Source: Ochrobactrum sp. Q0168
GTDB taxonomy: Bacteria > Pseudomonadota > Alphaproteobacteria > Rhizobiales > Rhizobiaceae
NCBI RefSeq assembly: GCF_016427605.1
Contig: NZ_JAELXQ010000012.1
Span: 1 to 64,000, forward strand
Length of the DNA stretch: 64,000 nucleotides
Direction of reading: 5' to 3'
This document shows positions 49,441 through 57,464 of the stretch, in pieces (the stretch's first letter is position 1; each line of letters starts with the position of its first letter). The translations under genes and the position numbers were made by a program. The notes below the pieces were generated by a model. That model was not told the origin of the DNA. It saw only the letters and a list, made by a program, of their open reading frames with translations, and ran no database searches.

Positions 49441-50103
49441 ATGACGAATGCCCCAACAGACAGAACCAGAGTGAAACGCCTGCATGATCGCGGTCGCTAT
49501 GATGCGGACAGCGTTCACGCGATCATCGATGCGCAGCCACTTGCTCATGTGGCTTATGTTTTCAATGACACGCCCTACGTGTCGCCGACGCTCGTATGGC
49601 GGGAAGGCAATTTCATCTACTGGCACGGCTCTTCAGCAAGCCGCATGCTGGAAGCCTGCGAAGAAGCGGAAGTCTGTGTCAGCTTCGCAACTCTGGACGG
49701 GTTCGTTCTGGCGCGTTCCGCCTTTCACCATTCCTGTAATTATCGTTCCGTGATGGCTTTCGGCACGGCGAAGAAGATTACGGATATCGCGGCGAAGGAA
49801 CGGCATTTGCGCAACTTCGTGAATGGGCTTTTTCCAGATCGCTGGGAAGGGCTGCGTCCGATGATGGCCAAGGAACTGAAGGCGACCATGCTTCTAGAAC
49901 TCGAGCTAAATGAAGCATCGGCGAAAGTCCGCTCAGGTCCGCCGAAGGACGACGAGGCGGATTATGCACTGCCAATCTGGGCCGGTGTCATACCGGTGAG
50001 AACGCAGATAGATGAGCCGATTGATGATGAACGCCTGTTGCCGGGCGTGAAAGCGCCGCAGAATGTGCTGCAATTCGGCTATGTGACGGAAGCGGCGGGA
50101 TAG
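49441..50103 (+). CDS. Pyridoxamine 5'-phosphate oxidase-like FMN-binding protein
   Basis: A 220-residue split-barrel flavoprotein of the pyridoxamine-phosphate-oxidase-like group (Pfam Pyridox_ox_2 type). Visible landmarks are LHDRGRYDADSVHAIIDAQP, HVAYVFNDTPYVSPTLVWRE, IYWHGSSASRMLEAC and HHSCNYRSVMAFGTAKKI. It is not a classic PdxH. The ATG at 49441 has GGGA nine bases before it; the ATG at 49432 directly abuts that sequence, and 49399 is less likely still. The MocR neighbour probably regulates it. Confidence 0.8.
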   Translation: MTNAPTDRTRVKRLHDRGRYDADSVHAIIDAQPLAHVAYVFNDTPYVSPTLVWREGNFIYWHGSSASRMLEACEEAEVCVSFATLDGFVLARSAFHHSCNYRSVMAFGTAKKITDIAAKERHLRNFVNGLFPDRWEGLRPMMAKELKATMLLELELNEASAKVRSGPPKDDEADYALPIWAGVIPVRTQIDEPIDDERLLPGVKAPQNVLQFGYVTEAAG

Positions 50104-50123
50104 GGCTGGATATCTAACCGGGC

Positions 50124-50411
50124 CTATGCCGTCTTGGAGCGGATGACGGCGAACTGGTCGAGCGTGGGACCCTTATCTGCACGGTGCTTGACACTCTCGA
50201 TCTGCTTCATGAGTTCGGCGATCTTCTCCGGTTGGGAGACGCCGCACTCATAAATCTGGATGATTTCACGGACCAGCTCATCCTTCAGAGGCGAGGTAAC
50301 CGGACAACAGCCAATAGTTGTGCAAGTCTGGATATAGGCCTGCTGCAACCTTGCCAGCTCATCGGCCTTAAACCGTCCGAAGTAATAGTCCCTCGAAAAT
50401 GGCATTCCCAT
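50124..50411 (-). CDS. Hypothetical protein, 95 residues
   Basis: An unrecognised small soluble protein. It has an even residue composition, a cysteine group in the middle (TCTTIGCCPV), and predicted helices (FKADELARLQQAYIQ; PEKIAELMKQIESVKHR). The cysteines suggest metal binding or a disulfide. The start codon at 50411 has GGA at short spacing. It converges with the FMN-binding gene and is followed upstream by the FUSC gene in the same direction, with about 150 bp between them. The coding assignment rests on composition and start context only. Confidence 0.55.
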   Translation of the reverse strand: MGMPFSRDYYFGRFKADELARLQQAYIQTCTTIGCCPVTSPLKDELVREIIQIYECGVSQPEKIAELMKQIESVKHRADKGPTLDQFAVIRSKTA

Positions 50412-50559
50412 GCATTCCGCAATGCGACCTGTGAAGACGATCCACGCAGGTCAGTGTTCGGAAACTTCCTCATCTGCTAGAGCTAACTATAGCATATGAC
50501 CAAAGATCATAGCGGCCAATTGTTTATGGCTTGTAAAATTTTTGGCGCTTTTCGAGCGG

Positions 50560-52509
50560 TTAGCGCAGGAAGGCGCTGTTCGCTTCCGTCGTCATTGCCA
50601 TGGCCTGCATTAACGCCGCCGCGTGCAGCAAGCGGTCCTTCTCTGCGCCACTGGCGCTCTCCGAGACGGCGAGAATTCGGCCTGCACCAGCCTTGGTCGT
50701 CTCGATCAAACTTGCTGGCTCGAATACGGCCAGTGTCCGCAGCATGTTTTGTACCGCAATGCGCACATCGGAAACGTGATGGTCGGTCAATTGCACCAGT
50801 TCCAGCGCTGCCGAGCCAAGGTTCAGGACGGCCAGCATGCCGCGCAGATCCTGATGCGCTTCGGGCGCTTCCGCCGAGGTCTCAGTCACCAGCAGACGCG
50901 ATATGCGGTCTGCGCATTGGCTTATCCATGCCTCAATTGTCATGGAGCGCGGCGCCGTCCCGATCTTCTTCAGGCTGTCGCGCATGGCTCGCTTCATGCG
51001 ACGCTGCGCGGCATGGGTGTTCGGCGGAAACAGCAGCGAAAAGACAAGCGTACCGATGCCTATGCCCAGAAGAAGGGCAATCACGCCGTTCAGAAAAGAC
51101 GTGGCGTCGGGCCGCGTGAAATTATCGGGTCCGATCAAATCCCAGAAAAAGATGGCGAACGCCGATCCTTTGGCGATGGTGGAGGGATTGCGCATGGCCA
51201 GCCCGGCACAGATCAGCACGGGGGCAATGACGATGCTGAAGGCCAGGAAACCCCAAATGGCGGGCAGTACACCGAAATTCATGATCGCGGCGACGATTGC
51301 GGCAATGGCCGAACCTTTTAGAAATTCCGTGCCGCTGGCAACCGGGTTTGGCCGGGTTGCGAAAAGGGCATTGACCACGCCAACGACGATGACGAAACCG
51401 GCCCCTGACGGCCATGCGGTAAAGATCCAGATCGCAGAAGCCGCAGTTAGGGCCACGAATGCGCGAATGCCGTTGATCACCGCTGCCGTGTGATCGACGT
51501 GATAGGAAAGGCGCACGCGGTTTGTTTTCGGTCGCGCGGTGTCGAGTTCAGCTTCGATGGCCAGCGCCTGTTCCTGAAAACCGAGCATACTGCGCAGGCG
51601 ATACAAAAACATCAGCCGCCCGGATGCGAGATCGGCATTTCCGGCGGTTTCTTCTTCCGCCGTCCGGAGGATCTTTTCGCGCAAGCCTTCCAGATCGACG
51701 CTTTCGTCGCCATCGGCGATGCGCGCCATGGCGTCCTTGGCTTCCAGCAGTAAAGGGTCGTCGCGGGTGGTCTGCGGCGGCATTTCCAATATGGCGCGAA
51801 CAGCGGATGCCTGTTGCAGCGTGACGACCATGGCCTGACGAAGATAACCGACGCTTCGCCTGACCGTGACGGAACTCGCGGCCTTGTATTCAATGGCCGT
51901 GTCGAAGGCGATAGCGTTGCGGTAAGCGGTTTGGAGTGCACCAGTTCCGGCTTCTCCGCCAAGCATTTCCGCGCAGAGTTTTGTCGTTTGCCGCATGAAT
52001 TTTCCAAGCTGCGCGCGCGCTTCCTCAAAGGGATTATCGGTGCTGAACAGCCAGGTGATGATCGCTTCGGTGACGATGCCCAGTGCGATATAGATCAACC
52101 GGGAGACGGCGATTTCGAACACATTGTCTGGATCGGACAGCGAGTCGATGGCGACAATGGCTGCCGTATAGCCAGCGAGCACCGCGCCGTAAGAGCGGAA
52201 GTTGCGCAATCCCGTCGACAGGGCCGTGCAAAGGCCGATCCAGCTCGCAAGCACCAGTAGAAATAAGGTTGGCGTCTGGATGAAGATTGCCGTGAGCAAC
52301 ACCGCGACCACGACGCCGATTGCCGTACCCATCAGGCGATAAATGCTCTTCGAGACGCTCATTGCGCGGCTGCTTTGAGCGACAATCCACACCGTCATGG
52401 CTGCCCATTTCGGGTCATCCATGTTCATCAGGAAGGCAATATAAAGCGCGGTCAGCGATGCGGCGGTGGTGCGTACCGCAAAAATGAGATCGTTGCGCTT
52501 GATGAGCAT
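50560..52509 (-). CDS. FUSC family (AaeB/FusB-like) efflux membrane protein
   Basis: A 649-residue inner-membrane protein of the fusaric acid resistance/aromatic acid exporter family. The N-terminal half has about six helices (AASLTALYIAFLMNMDDPKW, a family signature, then AAMTVWIVAQSS). A cytoplasmic helical domain of about 180 residues follows, and then a second membrane half (ASAIWIFTAWPSGAGFVIVVG; GVIALLLGIGIGTLVFSLLF). Its usual partner is a HlyD-type AaeA subunit, but none is adjacent. Likely substrates are aromatic carboxylic acids; the specific one is unknown. Confidence 0.85.
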   Translation of the reverse strand: MLIKRNDLIFAVRTTAASLTALYIAFLMNMDDPKWAAMTVWIVAQSSRAMSVSKSIYRLMGTAIGVVVAVLLTAIFIQTPTLFLLVLASWIGLCTALSTGLRNFRSYGAVLAGYTAAIVAIDSLSDPDNVFEIAVSRLIYIALGIVTEAIITWLFSTDNPFEEARAQLGKFMRQTTKLCAEMLGGEAGTGALQTAYRNAIAFDTAIEYKAASSVTVRRSVGYLRQAMVVTLQQASAVRAILEMPPQTTRDDPLLLEAKDAMARIADGDESVDLEGLREKILRTAEEETAGNADLASGRLMFLYRLRSMLGFQEQALAIEAELDTARPKTNRVRLSYHVDHTAAVINGIRAFVALTAASAIWIFTAWPSGAGFVIVVGVVNALFATRPNPVASGTEFLKGSAIAAIVAAIMNFGVLPAIWGFLAFSIVIAPVLICAGLAMRNPSTIAKGSAFAIFFWDLIGPDNFTRPDATSFLNGVIALLLGIGIGTLVFSLLFPPNTHAAQRRMKRAMRDSLKKIGTAPRSMTIEAWISQCADRISRLLVTETSAEAPEAHQDLRGMLAVLNLGSAALELVQLTDHHVSDVRIAVQNMLRTLAVFEPASLIETTKAGAGRILAVSESASGAEKDRLLHAAALMQAMAMTTEANSAFLR

Positions 52510-52684
52510 GATGACCGGAAAGAAGCTTTTGGTGATGATGTTGGGGATCGTTCGACTTGCAGGCTACGATTGACGTTGATAGCGGTTTTGCGCTCGCGTC
52601 AAGCAAAGACGGAACACGACGCCTTCACATTGCGGTGGTCGGACGTTATAAGCGTTCCGGCTTACCGGATGTGAGGATAAGACC

Positions 52685-53203
52685 TTGAAAATCGGCGTTG
52701 TTACCGTTTCGGACCGTGCCAGCCGCGGCGAATATGAGGATCTGAGCGGGCCGGCCATCGAAGCATGGCTAAAGAACGCAATTGTCACGCCTTATGAAAC
52801 GGTGAAGCGCGTCATTCCCGATGGGATGGAGTCAGTCCGCGATACGCTGATGGCGCTTTGCGATGATGAGGCTTGCGATCTGATCCTCACCACCGGCGGC
52901 ACGGGGCCGAGCCCGCGCGACGAGACAACGGAAGCCATGCAGGCTGTGCTGCACAAGGAGTTGCCAGGTTTTGGCGAGTTGATGCGCCGCGTCAGTCTTG
53001 AACAGACGCCGACGGCCATTCTCTCCCGTCAGACGGCAGGCAGTCGCGGCAAGAGCTTTATTCTCAATCTGCCGGGCAAGCCTGCATCCATCGCGATGAC
53101 GTTGCAGGCGGTCTTTCCGGCCATCCCTTATTGTCTGGATCTGATCGGGGCAGGCCGGATTGAAACCGACCCTGCGGTCGTCAAAGCACATCGTCCGGGA
53201 TAA
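52685..53203 (+). CDS. mogA: Molybdopterin adenylyltransferase
   Basis: A 172-residue MogA/MoaB-fold protein that adenylylates molybdopterin before molybdate insertion. It begins KIGVVTVSDRASRGEYEDLS and contains the family signature LILTTGGTGPSPRDETTEAM and the segment LSRQTAGSRGKSFILNLPG, in which Asp and Ser residues bind the substrate. The start is the TTG at 52685 with GAGGATAAG upstream. It lies alone, divergent from the FUSC gene and 163 bp before the ATP-grasp operon. Confidence 0.88.
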   Translation: MKIGVVTVSDRASRGEYEDLSGPAIEAWLKNAIVTPYETVKRVIPDGMESVRDTLMALCDDEACDLILTTGGTGPSPRDETTEAMQAVLHKELPGFGELMRRVSLEQTPTAILSRQTAGSRGKSFILNLPGKPASIAMTLQAVFPAIPYCLDLIGAGRIETDPAVVKAHRPG

Positions 53204-53366
53204 GAAAAACCGCGCAGCGATTCCCGATTTGGACGGAATTCTACATTGCCTTTCGCTCGGTGTCATCACGACGAATTGCGCAACCCTGCTTTGCGCTTTT
53301 ATATGATTTCCGTGCTTGCTTTTCCCCCAAGCCGCGCTGAATAATGGCGAAAAAAAGGGGTACTCA

Positions 53367-54779
53367 GTGAAGCCATTTGATGAAATGCTCAACCATGGCG
53401 GGAATGTCCGCCCACCATACGAATTTCTCAAACAATGGCTCGATGGCCAGGATTCTGGCAAGCTTTTGCAGAAATCTCAGGATGCCGAAAGCGTCTTTCG
53501 CAAAACCGGCATCACCTTTGCGGTCTATGGCGATCAGGAAGCCGCCGAACGGCTTATTCCCTTCGATATTATCCCGCGCATCATTTCCGGTCAGGAGTGG
53601 CGACGCCTGTCGCAGGGCATCGAGCAGCGCGTCATGGCGCTCAACGCCTTTCTCGACGATATTTATCATCGGCAGGAAATCATCAGGGCAGGGCGTATCC
53701 CGAAGGAGCTGATCACCAAAAACGAGGCGTTTCTGCCCGAGATGATCGGTTTTCGTCCGCCGGGCAATGTCTATACGCATATCATCGGCGTCGATATCGT
53801 ACGCACGGCGGAAAACCAGTTCTATGTGCTGGAGGATAATGCCCGCACGCCGTCTGGCGTATCCTACATGCTGGAAAATCGCGAGACGATGATGCAGCTT
53901 TTCCCGGAGCTGTTCCAGAACGTCAAGGTGCGCCCGGTCGAGAACTATCCGCAATTGCTGCGCCAGTCCTTGGCCAGCGTCGCACCTCCCGGCACGCAAG
54001 GTGTGCCGACCGTCGCGGTGCTGACGCCCGGCATTTATAATTCCGCTTATTTCGAACATGCATTTCTGGCCGACCAGATGGGTGTTGAGCTGGTGGAAGG
54101 AAGCGATCTGCGGGTCGTTGACGGGCGCGTGGCGATGCGCACCACGCAGGGCTATCGCGCCATCGACGTGCTCTATCGTCGCGTGGACGACGCTTATCTC
54201 GACCCGCTGACGTTCCGTCCGGATTCGACGCTCGGCGTTGCCGGCATCATGGATGTCTATCGCGCGGGCAATATCACCATTGCCAATGCGCCGGGCACCG
54301 GCATTGCGGACGACAAGGCGATTTATTCCTACATGCCGGAAATCGTCGAGTTCTATACGGGACGCAAGGCGATCCTCGAAAATGTGCCGACATGGCGCTG
54401 CTCGGAACCCGATAGTCTGGCCTATGTGCTCGACAATCTGGCCGAACTCGTCGTGAAGGAAGTGCACGGTTCCGGCGGTTACGGCATGCTGGTCGGGCCG
54501 GCATCCACCAAAGCTGAACGCGAAGCCTTTGCGAAGAAGCTGAAGGCGCGTCCGCGCAACTATATCGCGCAGCCGACGCTGGCGCTTTCCACGACGCCGA
54601 TCTTTACCGAAAAAGGTCTGGCGCCGCGCCATGTCGATCTGCGCCCGTTCGTGCTGGTTTCCGACCGGATCCGCATCACGCCCGGTGGCCTGACCCGCGT
54701 GGCGCTGAAGGAAGGCTCGCTCGTGGTGAACTCCAGTCAGGGCGGCGGCACCAAGGATACCTGGGTGCTGGACGACTAG
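53367..54779 (+). CDS. Circularly permuted ATP-grasp protein of the Anbu operon (COG2308)
   Basis: A 470-residue protein of the circularly permuted ATP-grasp type 2 family (DUF404/DUF407), predicted to be a peptide ligase. Landmarks are FDIIPRIISGQEWRRLSQGI, GVDIVRTAENQFYVLEDNAR, the characteristic PSGVSYMLENRETM, and VVKEVHGSGGYGMLVGP, the nucleotide-binding lysine and glycine loop. The GTG at 53367 has AAGGGG six bases upstream and starts the conserved VKPFDEML; the longer frame from 53316 is unlikely. It is the first gene of a four-gene operon with alpha-E, transglutaminase and Anbu genes. Confidence 0.88.
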   Translation: MKPFDEMLNHGGNVRPPYEFLKQWLDGQDSGKLLQKSQDAESVFRKTGITFAVYGDQEAAERLIPFDIIPRIISGQEWRRLSQGIEQRVMALNAFLDDIYHRQEIIRAGRIPKELITKNEAFLPEMIGFRPPGNVYTHIIGVDIVRTAENQFYVLEDNARTPSGVSYMLENRETMMQLFPELFQNVKVRPVENYPQLLRQSLASVAPPGTQGVPTVAVLTPGIYNSAYFEHAFLADQMGVELVEGSDLRVVDGRVAMRTTQGYRAIDVLYRRVDDAYLDPLTFRPDSTLGVAGIMDVYRAGNITIANAPGTGIADDKAIYSYMPEIVEFYTGRKAILENVPTWRCSEPDSLAYVLDNLAELVVKEVHGSGGYGMLVGPASTKAEREAFAKKLKARPRNYIAQPTLALSTTPIFTEKGLAPRHVDLRPFVLVSDRIRITPGGLTRVALKEGSLVVNSSQGGGTKDTWVLDD

Positions 54780-54874
54780 CCGTTACGTGAATACGATTTT
54801 GTGCGCGTGGAAACCGGCAGCAAGACCGGAGCGCAAAGATGGAGCCAAGATGGCTCGATAAGGGGAATGATTTC

Positions 54875-55816
54875 ATGCTTTTAGGCCGCACGGCAAACGG
54901 GCTTTTCTGGATGTTCCGTTACATTGAACGGGCGGAAAACATGGCTCGCCTGGTGGATGCCGGATTGCGCATGGCGCTAACCAAGACATCTGACGCACCG
55001 GAAGAATGGTCTTCCGTGGTGGTTTCAGCGGGTGCAAGTCAGGCCTTTTCCGCGAAATATGATGCTTATAATGCGGCGAATGTCGCCGATTTCCTGCTGC
55101 GCGATACCAGCAATCCGTCGAGCGTTATGTCCTGTTTCGAGACGGCCCGTTCCAATGGACGCATGGTGCGCACCGCGCTGACGCGTGAAGCTTGGGAAAG
55201 CGTCAATGAAGCGTGGATGCTTTTGAAGAATTCGCTGAGCAAGCCTTTGAAGGAAAGCGATTTGCCGCCGCTTCTCGACCAGATCAAGCGCGAAACGGCG
55301 CTGATCCGCGGGGCTTTTCACGGCACAATGTTGCGCAACGAGATTTTCGATTTTGCGGGGCTCGGCACCTTCATAGAGCGCGCCGACAACACGGCGCGCA
55401 TCCTCGACGTGAAATATTATGTGCTGCTGCCGGCCATTTCCTATGTCGGGACGACACTTGATAATTATCAGTGGGAATCGATCCTGCGCTCGGTCTCGGC
55501 GCATCGCTCCTATCGCTGGGTTTATGATGGCGATTATCGCCCGGCGCATGTCGCGGATTATCTGATCCTGAACGGGCGCATGCCGCGCTCGCTGAATTAT
55601 TGCTATCGCAGCATCAACGAGCATCTGGATTTCCTGTCCAAGGATTATGACAGCCGCGCCACTTGTCATGAAACGGGGGAGAAAATCTTTTCGACCCTGC
55701 AAAATCAGGACATAAGCGCCATCTTCGATATGGGGCTGCACGAATTCCTGACGGACTTCATCAAATGCAACAACCGGCTCGGCAACGAGATCGCTGAAAC
55801 CTATAATTTCTATTGA
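54875..55816 (+). CDS. Alpha-E domain protein (COG2307)
   Basis: A 313-residue all-helical alpha-E (DUF403) protein. It begins MLLGRTANGLFWMFRYIERA, the hallmark start with an ERAEN motif, and later has FIERADNTARILDVKYYVLL and ILNGRMPRSLNYCYRSINEH. Its function is unknown; it always travels with ATP-grasp COG2308 and transglutaminase genes and is thought to assist peptide modification. The ATG at 54875 has AAGGGGA at suitable spacing, better than the ATG at 54839. It is the second gene of the operon. Confidence 0.88.
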   Translation: MLLGRTANGLFWMFRYIERAENMARLVDAGLRMALTKTSDAPEEWSSVVVSAGASQAFSAKYDAYNAANVADFLLRDTSNPSSVMSCFETARSNGRMVRTALTREAWESVNEAWMLLKNSLSKPLKESDLPPLLDQIKRETALIRGAFHGTMLRNEIFDFAGLGTFIERADNTARILDVKYYVLLPAISYVGTTLDNYQWESILRSVSAHRSYRWVYDGDYRPAHVADYLILNGRMPRSLNYCYRSINEHLDFLSKDYDSRATCHETGEKIFSTLQNQDISAIFDMGLHEFLTDFIKCNNRLGNEIAETYNFY

Positions 55817-55825
55817 GGTCCTTGC

Positions 55826-56623
55826 TTGCAGCTCCATATCCGGCACGTTTCGCATTACATATATGAACACCCAGTGCCCTATGCGGTGCAGCGTTTGCGT
55901 TTGCGTCCGCCGACCGTTCCGGGACAGGTGGTGAAGCACTGGGAGCTGACGATCGAAGGCGGCGAACCGGAAGTCTCTTATGTCGACGGTTTTGGCAACA
56001 AGACCGATCTGGTGCAGCATCATCGCAATATCAGCGAGATTATCATTACCGCCAGCGGTAGCGTCGAAGTGGAAGACCGCGTCGGCGTGCTGGGCCCAGT
56101 CTATGGCTATGCGCCATTGTGGCTGTTCGAGCGCGAAACCGAACTGACCCTGCCCGGCGAGGGCATTCGCGCGCTGGCGGGCGAAATTTCAACCGGTCAG
56201 GAGCGGCTTGCTTTGCTTCATGAGCTGATGAACCGTGTCCACGCTTCGGTGGCCTATGTACCCGGCACAACCAGCGTTTTCACCGACGCGGAGACGGCGC
56301 TCGGCGCGGGCAAAGGCGTGTGTCAGGACCATAGCCACATCTTCCTGTCGGTCGCGCGGCTGCTCGGCATACCTGCGCGTTATGTCTCCGGCTATCTCAT
56401 GATGGAGGGCGTGGAAAACCAGACTGCCAGTCATGCCTGGGCGGAAGCGCATATCGATGGGCTGGGCTGGGTTGGTTTCGATGCGGCCAACAATATCTGC
56501 CCGAATGACCGCTATGTGCGTCTGGCGACAGGGCTTGATTATCGCGATGCGGCTCCAATTTCGGGGGTTAGGCTCGGTGGAACGGCGGAAAGCCTTGCGG
56601 TTCACATCAATGTAGGGCAGTGA
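55826..56623 (+). CDS. Transglutaminase-like cysteine protease (COG1305)
   Basis: A 265-residue protein with an N-terminal beta region (LQLHIRHVSHYIYEHPVPYA; RLRLRPPTVPGQ) followed by the papain-like transglutaminase core. The catalytic Cys is in GKGVCQDHSHIFLSVARLLG, the His in NQTASHAWAEAHIDG and the Asp in GWVGFDAANNI, so the triad is complete. The start is the TTG at 55826 directly behind the alpha-E gene, 9 bp from its stop. In this operon type it is thought to cut or transfer isopeptide-like bonds made by the ATP-grasp ligase. Confidence 0.88.
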   Translation: MQLHIRHVSHYIYEHPVPYAVQRLRLRPPTVPGQVVKHWELTIEGGEPEVSYVDGFGNKTDLVQHHRNISEIIITASGSVEVEDRVGVLGPVYGYAPLWLFERETELTLPGEGIRALAGEISTGQERLALLHELMNRVHASVAYVPGTTSVFTDAETALGAGKGVCQDHSHIFLSVARLLGIPARYVSGYLMMEGVENQTASHAWAEAHIDGLGWVGFDAANNICPNDRYVRLATGLDYRDAAPISGVRLGGTAESLAVHINVGQ

Positions 56624-56662
56624 TCGGACAAGAACGATGATATTGCCTGCCGGATACTGCCG

Positions 56663-57406
56663 ATGACCTATTGCGTTGGAATGAAAATCGATCGCGGCCT
56701 TGTGTTCATGTCCGACACGCGGACGAATGCAGGGCTCGACAATATATCGAAATTTTCCAAGATGCGGAGCTGGTCGAAGCCCGGCGATCGCGTCATCGTT
56801 CTGCTTTCGGCTGGCAATCTCGCTACGACGCAGTCGGTCGCCAGTCTTCTGGAAGAGCGGATGAAGGCGCCCGCCGACCGCCACCCCTCCATCTTTGATG
56901 CACCATCGATGTTTCAGGTCGCGCGGCTGATCGGCGACACGGTCAAGGAAGTCATTCAGAGTTCTGCTACCGGTGGTCAGAAGGCGGCGGATGCTTTCGG
57001 CGCTTCCTTCATTCTGGGCGGGCAGATCAAGGGCGGCCAGCCGCGCCTGTTCTATATCTATCCGGAAGGCAATTTCATCGAAAGCTCGGTCGATACGCCT
57101 TTCTTCCAGATCGGCGAGAACAAATATGGCAAGCCTATTCTGGTGCGTGCTTATCAACCGGATATGAGCTTCGAGGAAGCGGTGAAGCTGCTGCTCGTCT
57201 CGTTCGATTCCACGCTGAAGGCCAATCTCTCTGTCGGGCTTCCGCTCGACATGCAGATTTATGAAACCGACAGCCTCAAGACGGGCGTGCAGCGGCGCTT
57301 CGAGGCAACGGACCCTTATTATCAGACGGTATCCGAAAGCTGGTCCGAAGCACTGAAATCGGCACTGATTCAGTTGCCGCCATTCAGTTTCGACGATCCG
57401 AAGTAA
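56663..57406 (+). CDS. Anbu, bacterial proteasome-related peptidase (COG3484)
   Basis: A 247-residue Ntn-hydrolase of the Anbu group, a relative of HslV and the proteasome beta subunit that assembles into open helical or ring-like complexes. It starts MTYCVGMKIDRGLVFMSDTR, in which Thr2 becomes the catalytic N-terminus after removal of Met, and has SDTRTNAGLDNI, VIVLLSAGNLATTQ and FGASFILGGQIKGG. No ATPase partner is encoded nearby. It is the last gene of the operon, 39 bp after the transglutaminase gene, and is followed by a strong hairpin. Confidence 0.88.
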   Translation: MTYCVGMKIDRGLVFMSDTRTNAGLDNISKFSKMRSWSKPGDRVIVLLSAGNLATTQSVASLLEERMKAPADRHPSIFDAPSMFQVARLIGDTVKEVIQSSATGGQKAADAFGASFILGGQIKGGQPRLFYIYPEGNFIESSVDTPFFQIGENKYGKPILVRAYQPDMSFEEAVKLLLVSFDSTLKANLSVGLPLDMQIYETDSLKTGVQRRFEATDPYYQTVSESWSEALKSALIQLPPFSFDDPK

Positions 57407-57431
57407 GAAATCACAGCTCTTTAAAAGAGAA

Positions 57432-57457
57432 GACCGGGCATCGGAGGATGCCCGGTC
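57432..57457. terminator. Terminator between the Anbu operon and the binding-protein gene
   Basis: GACCGGGCATC (57432-57442), loop GGAG, GATGCCCGGTC (57447-57457): a perfect 11-bp stem between converging genes. A T-rich stretch (TCTCTTTTAAAG) follows on the minus strand and GTTCTGATT on the plus strand, so it may serve both. Confidence 0.75.
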
Positions 57458-57464
57458 GTTCTGA

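Noticed and set aside
53364-54632. Open frame of 422 codons on the minus strand
   Set aside because: It is a shadow of the ATP-grasp gene in an operon of well-defined members.
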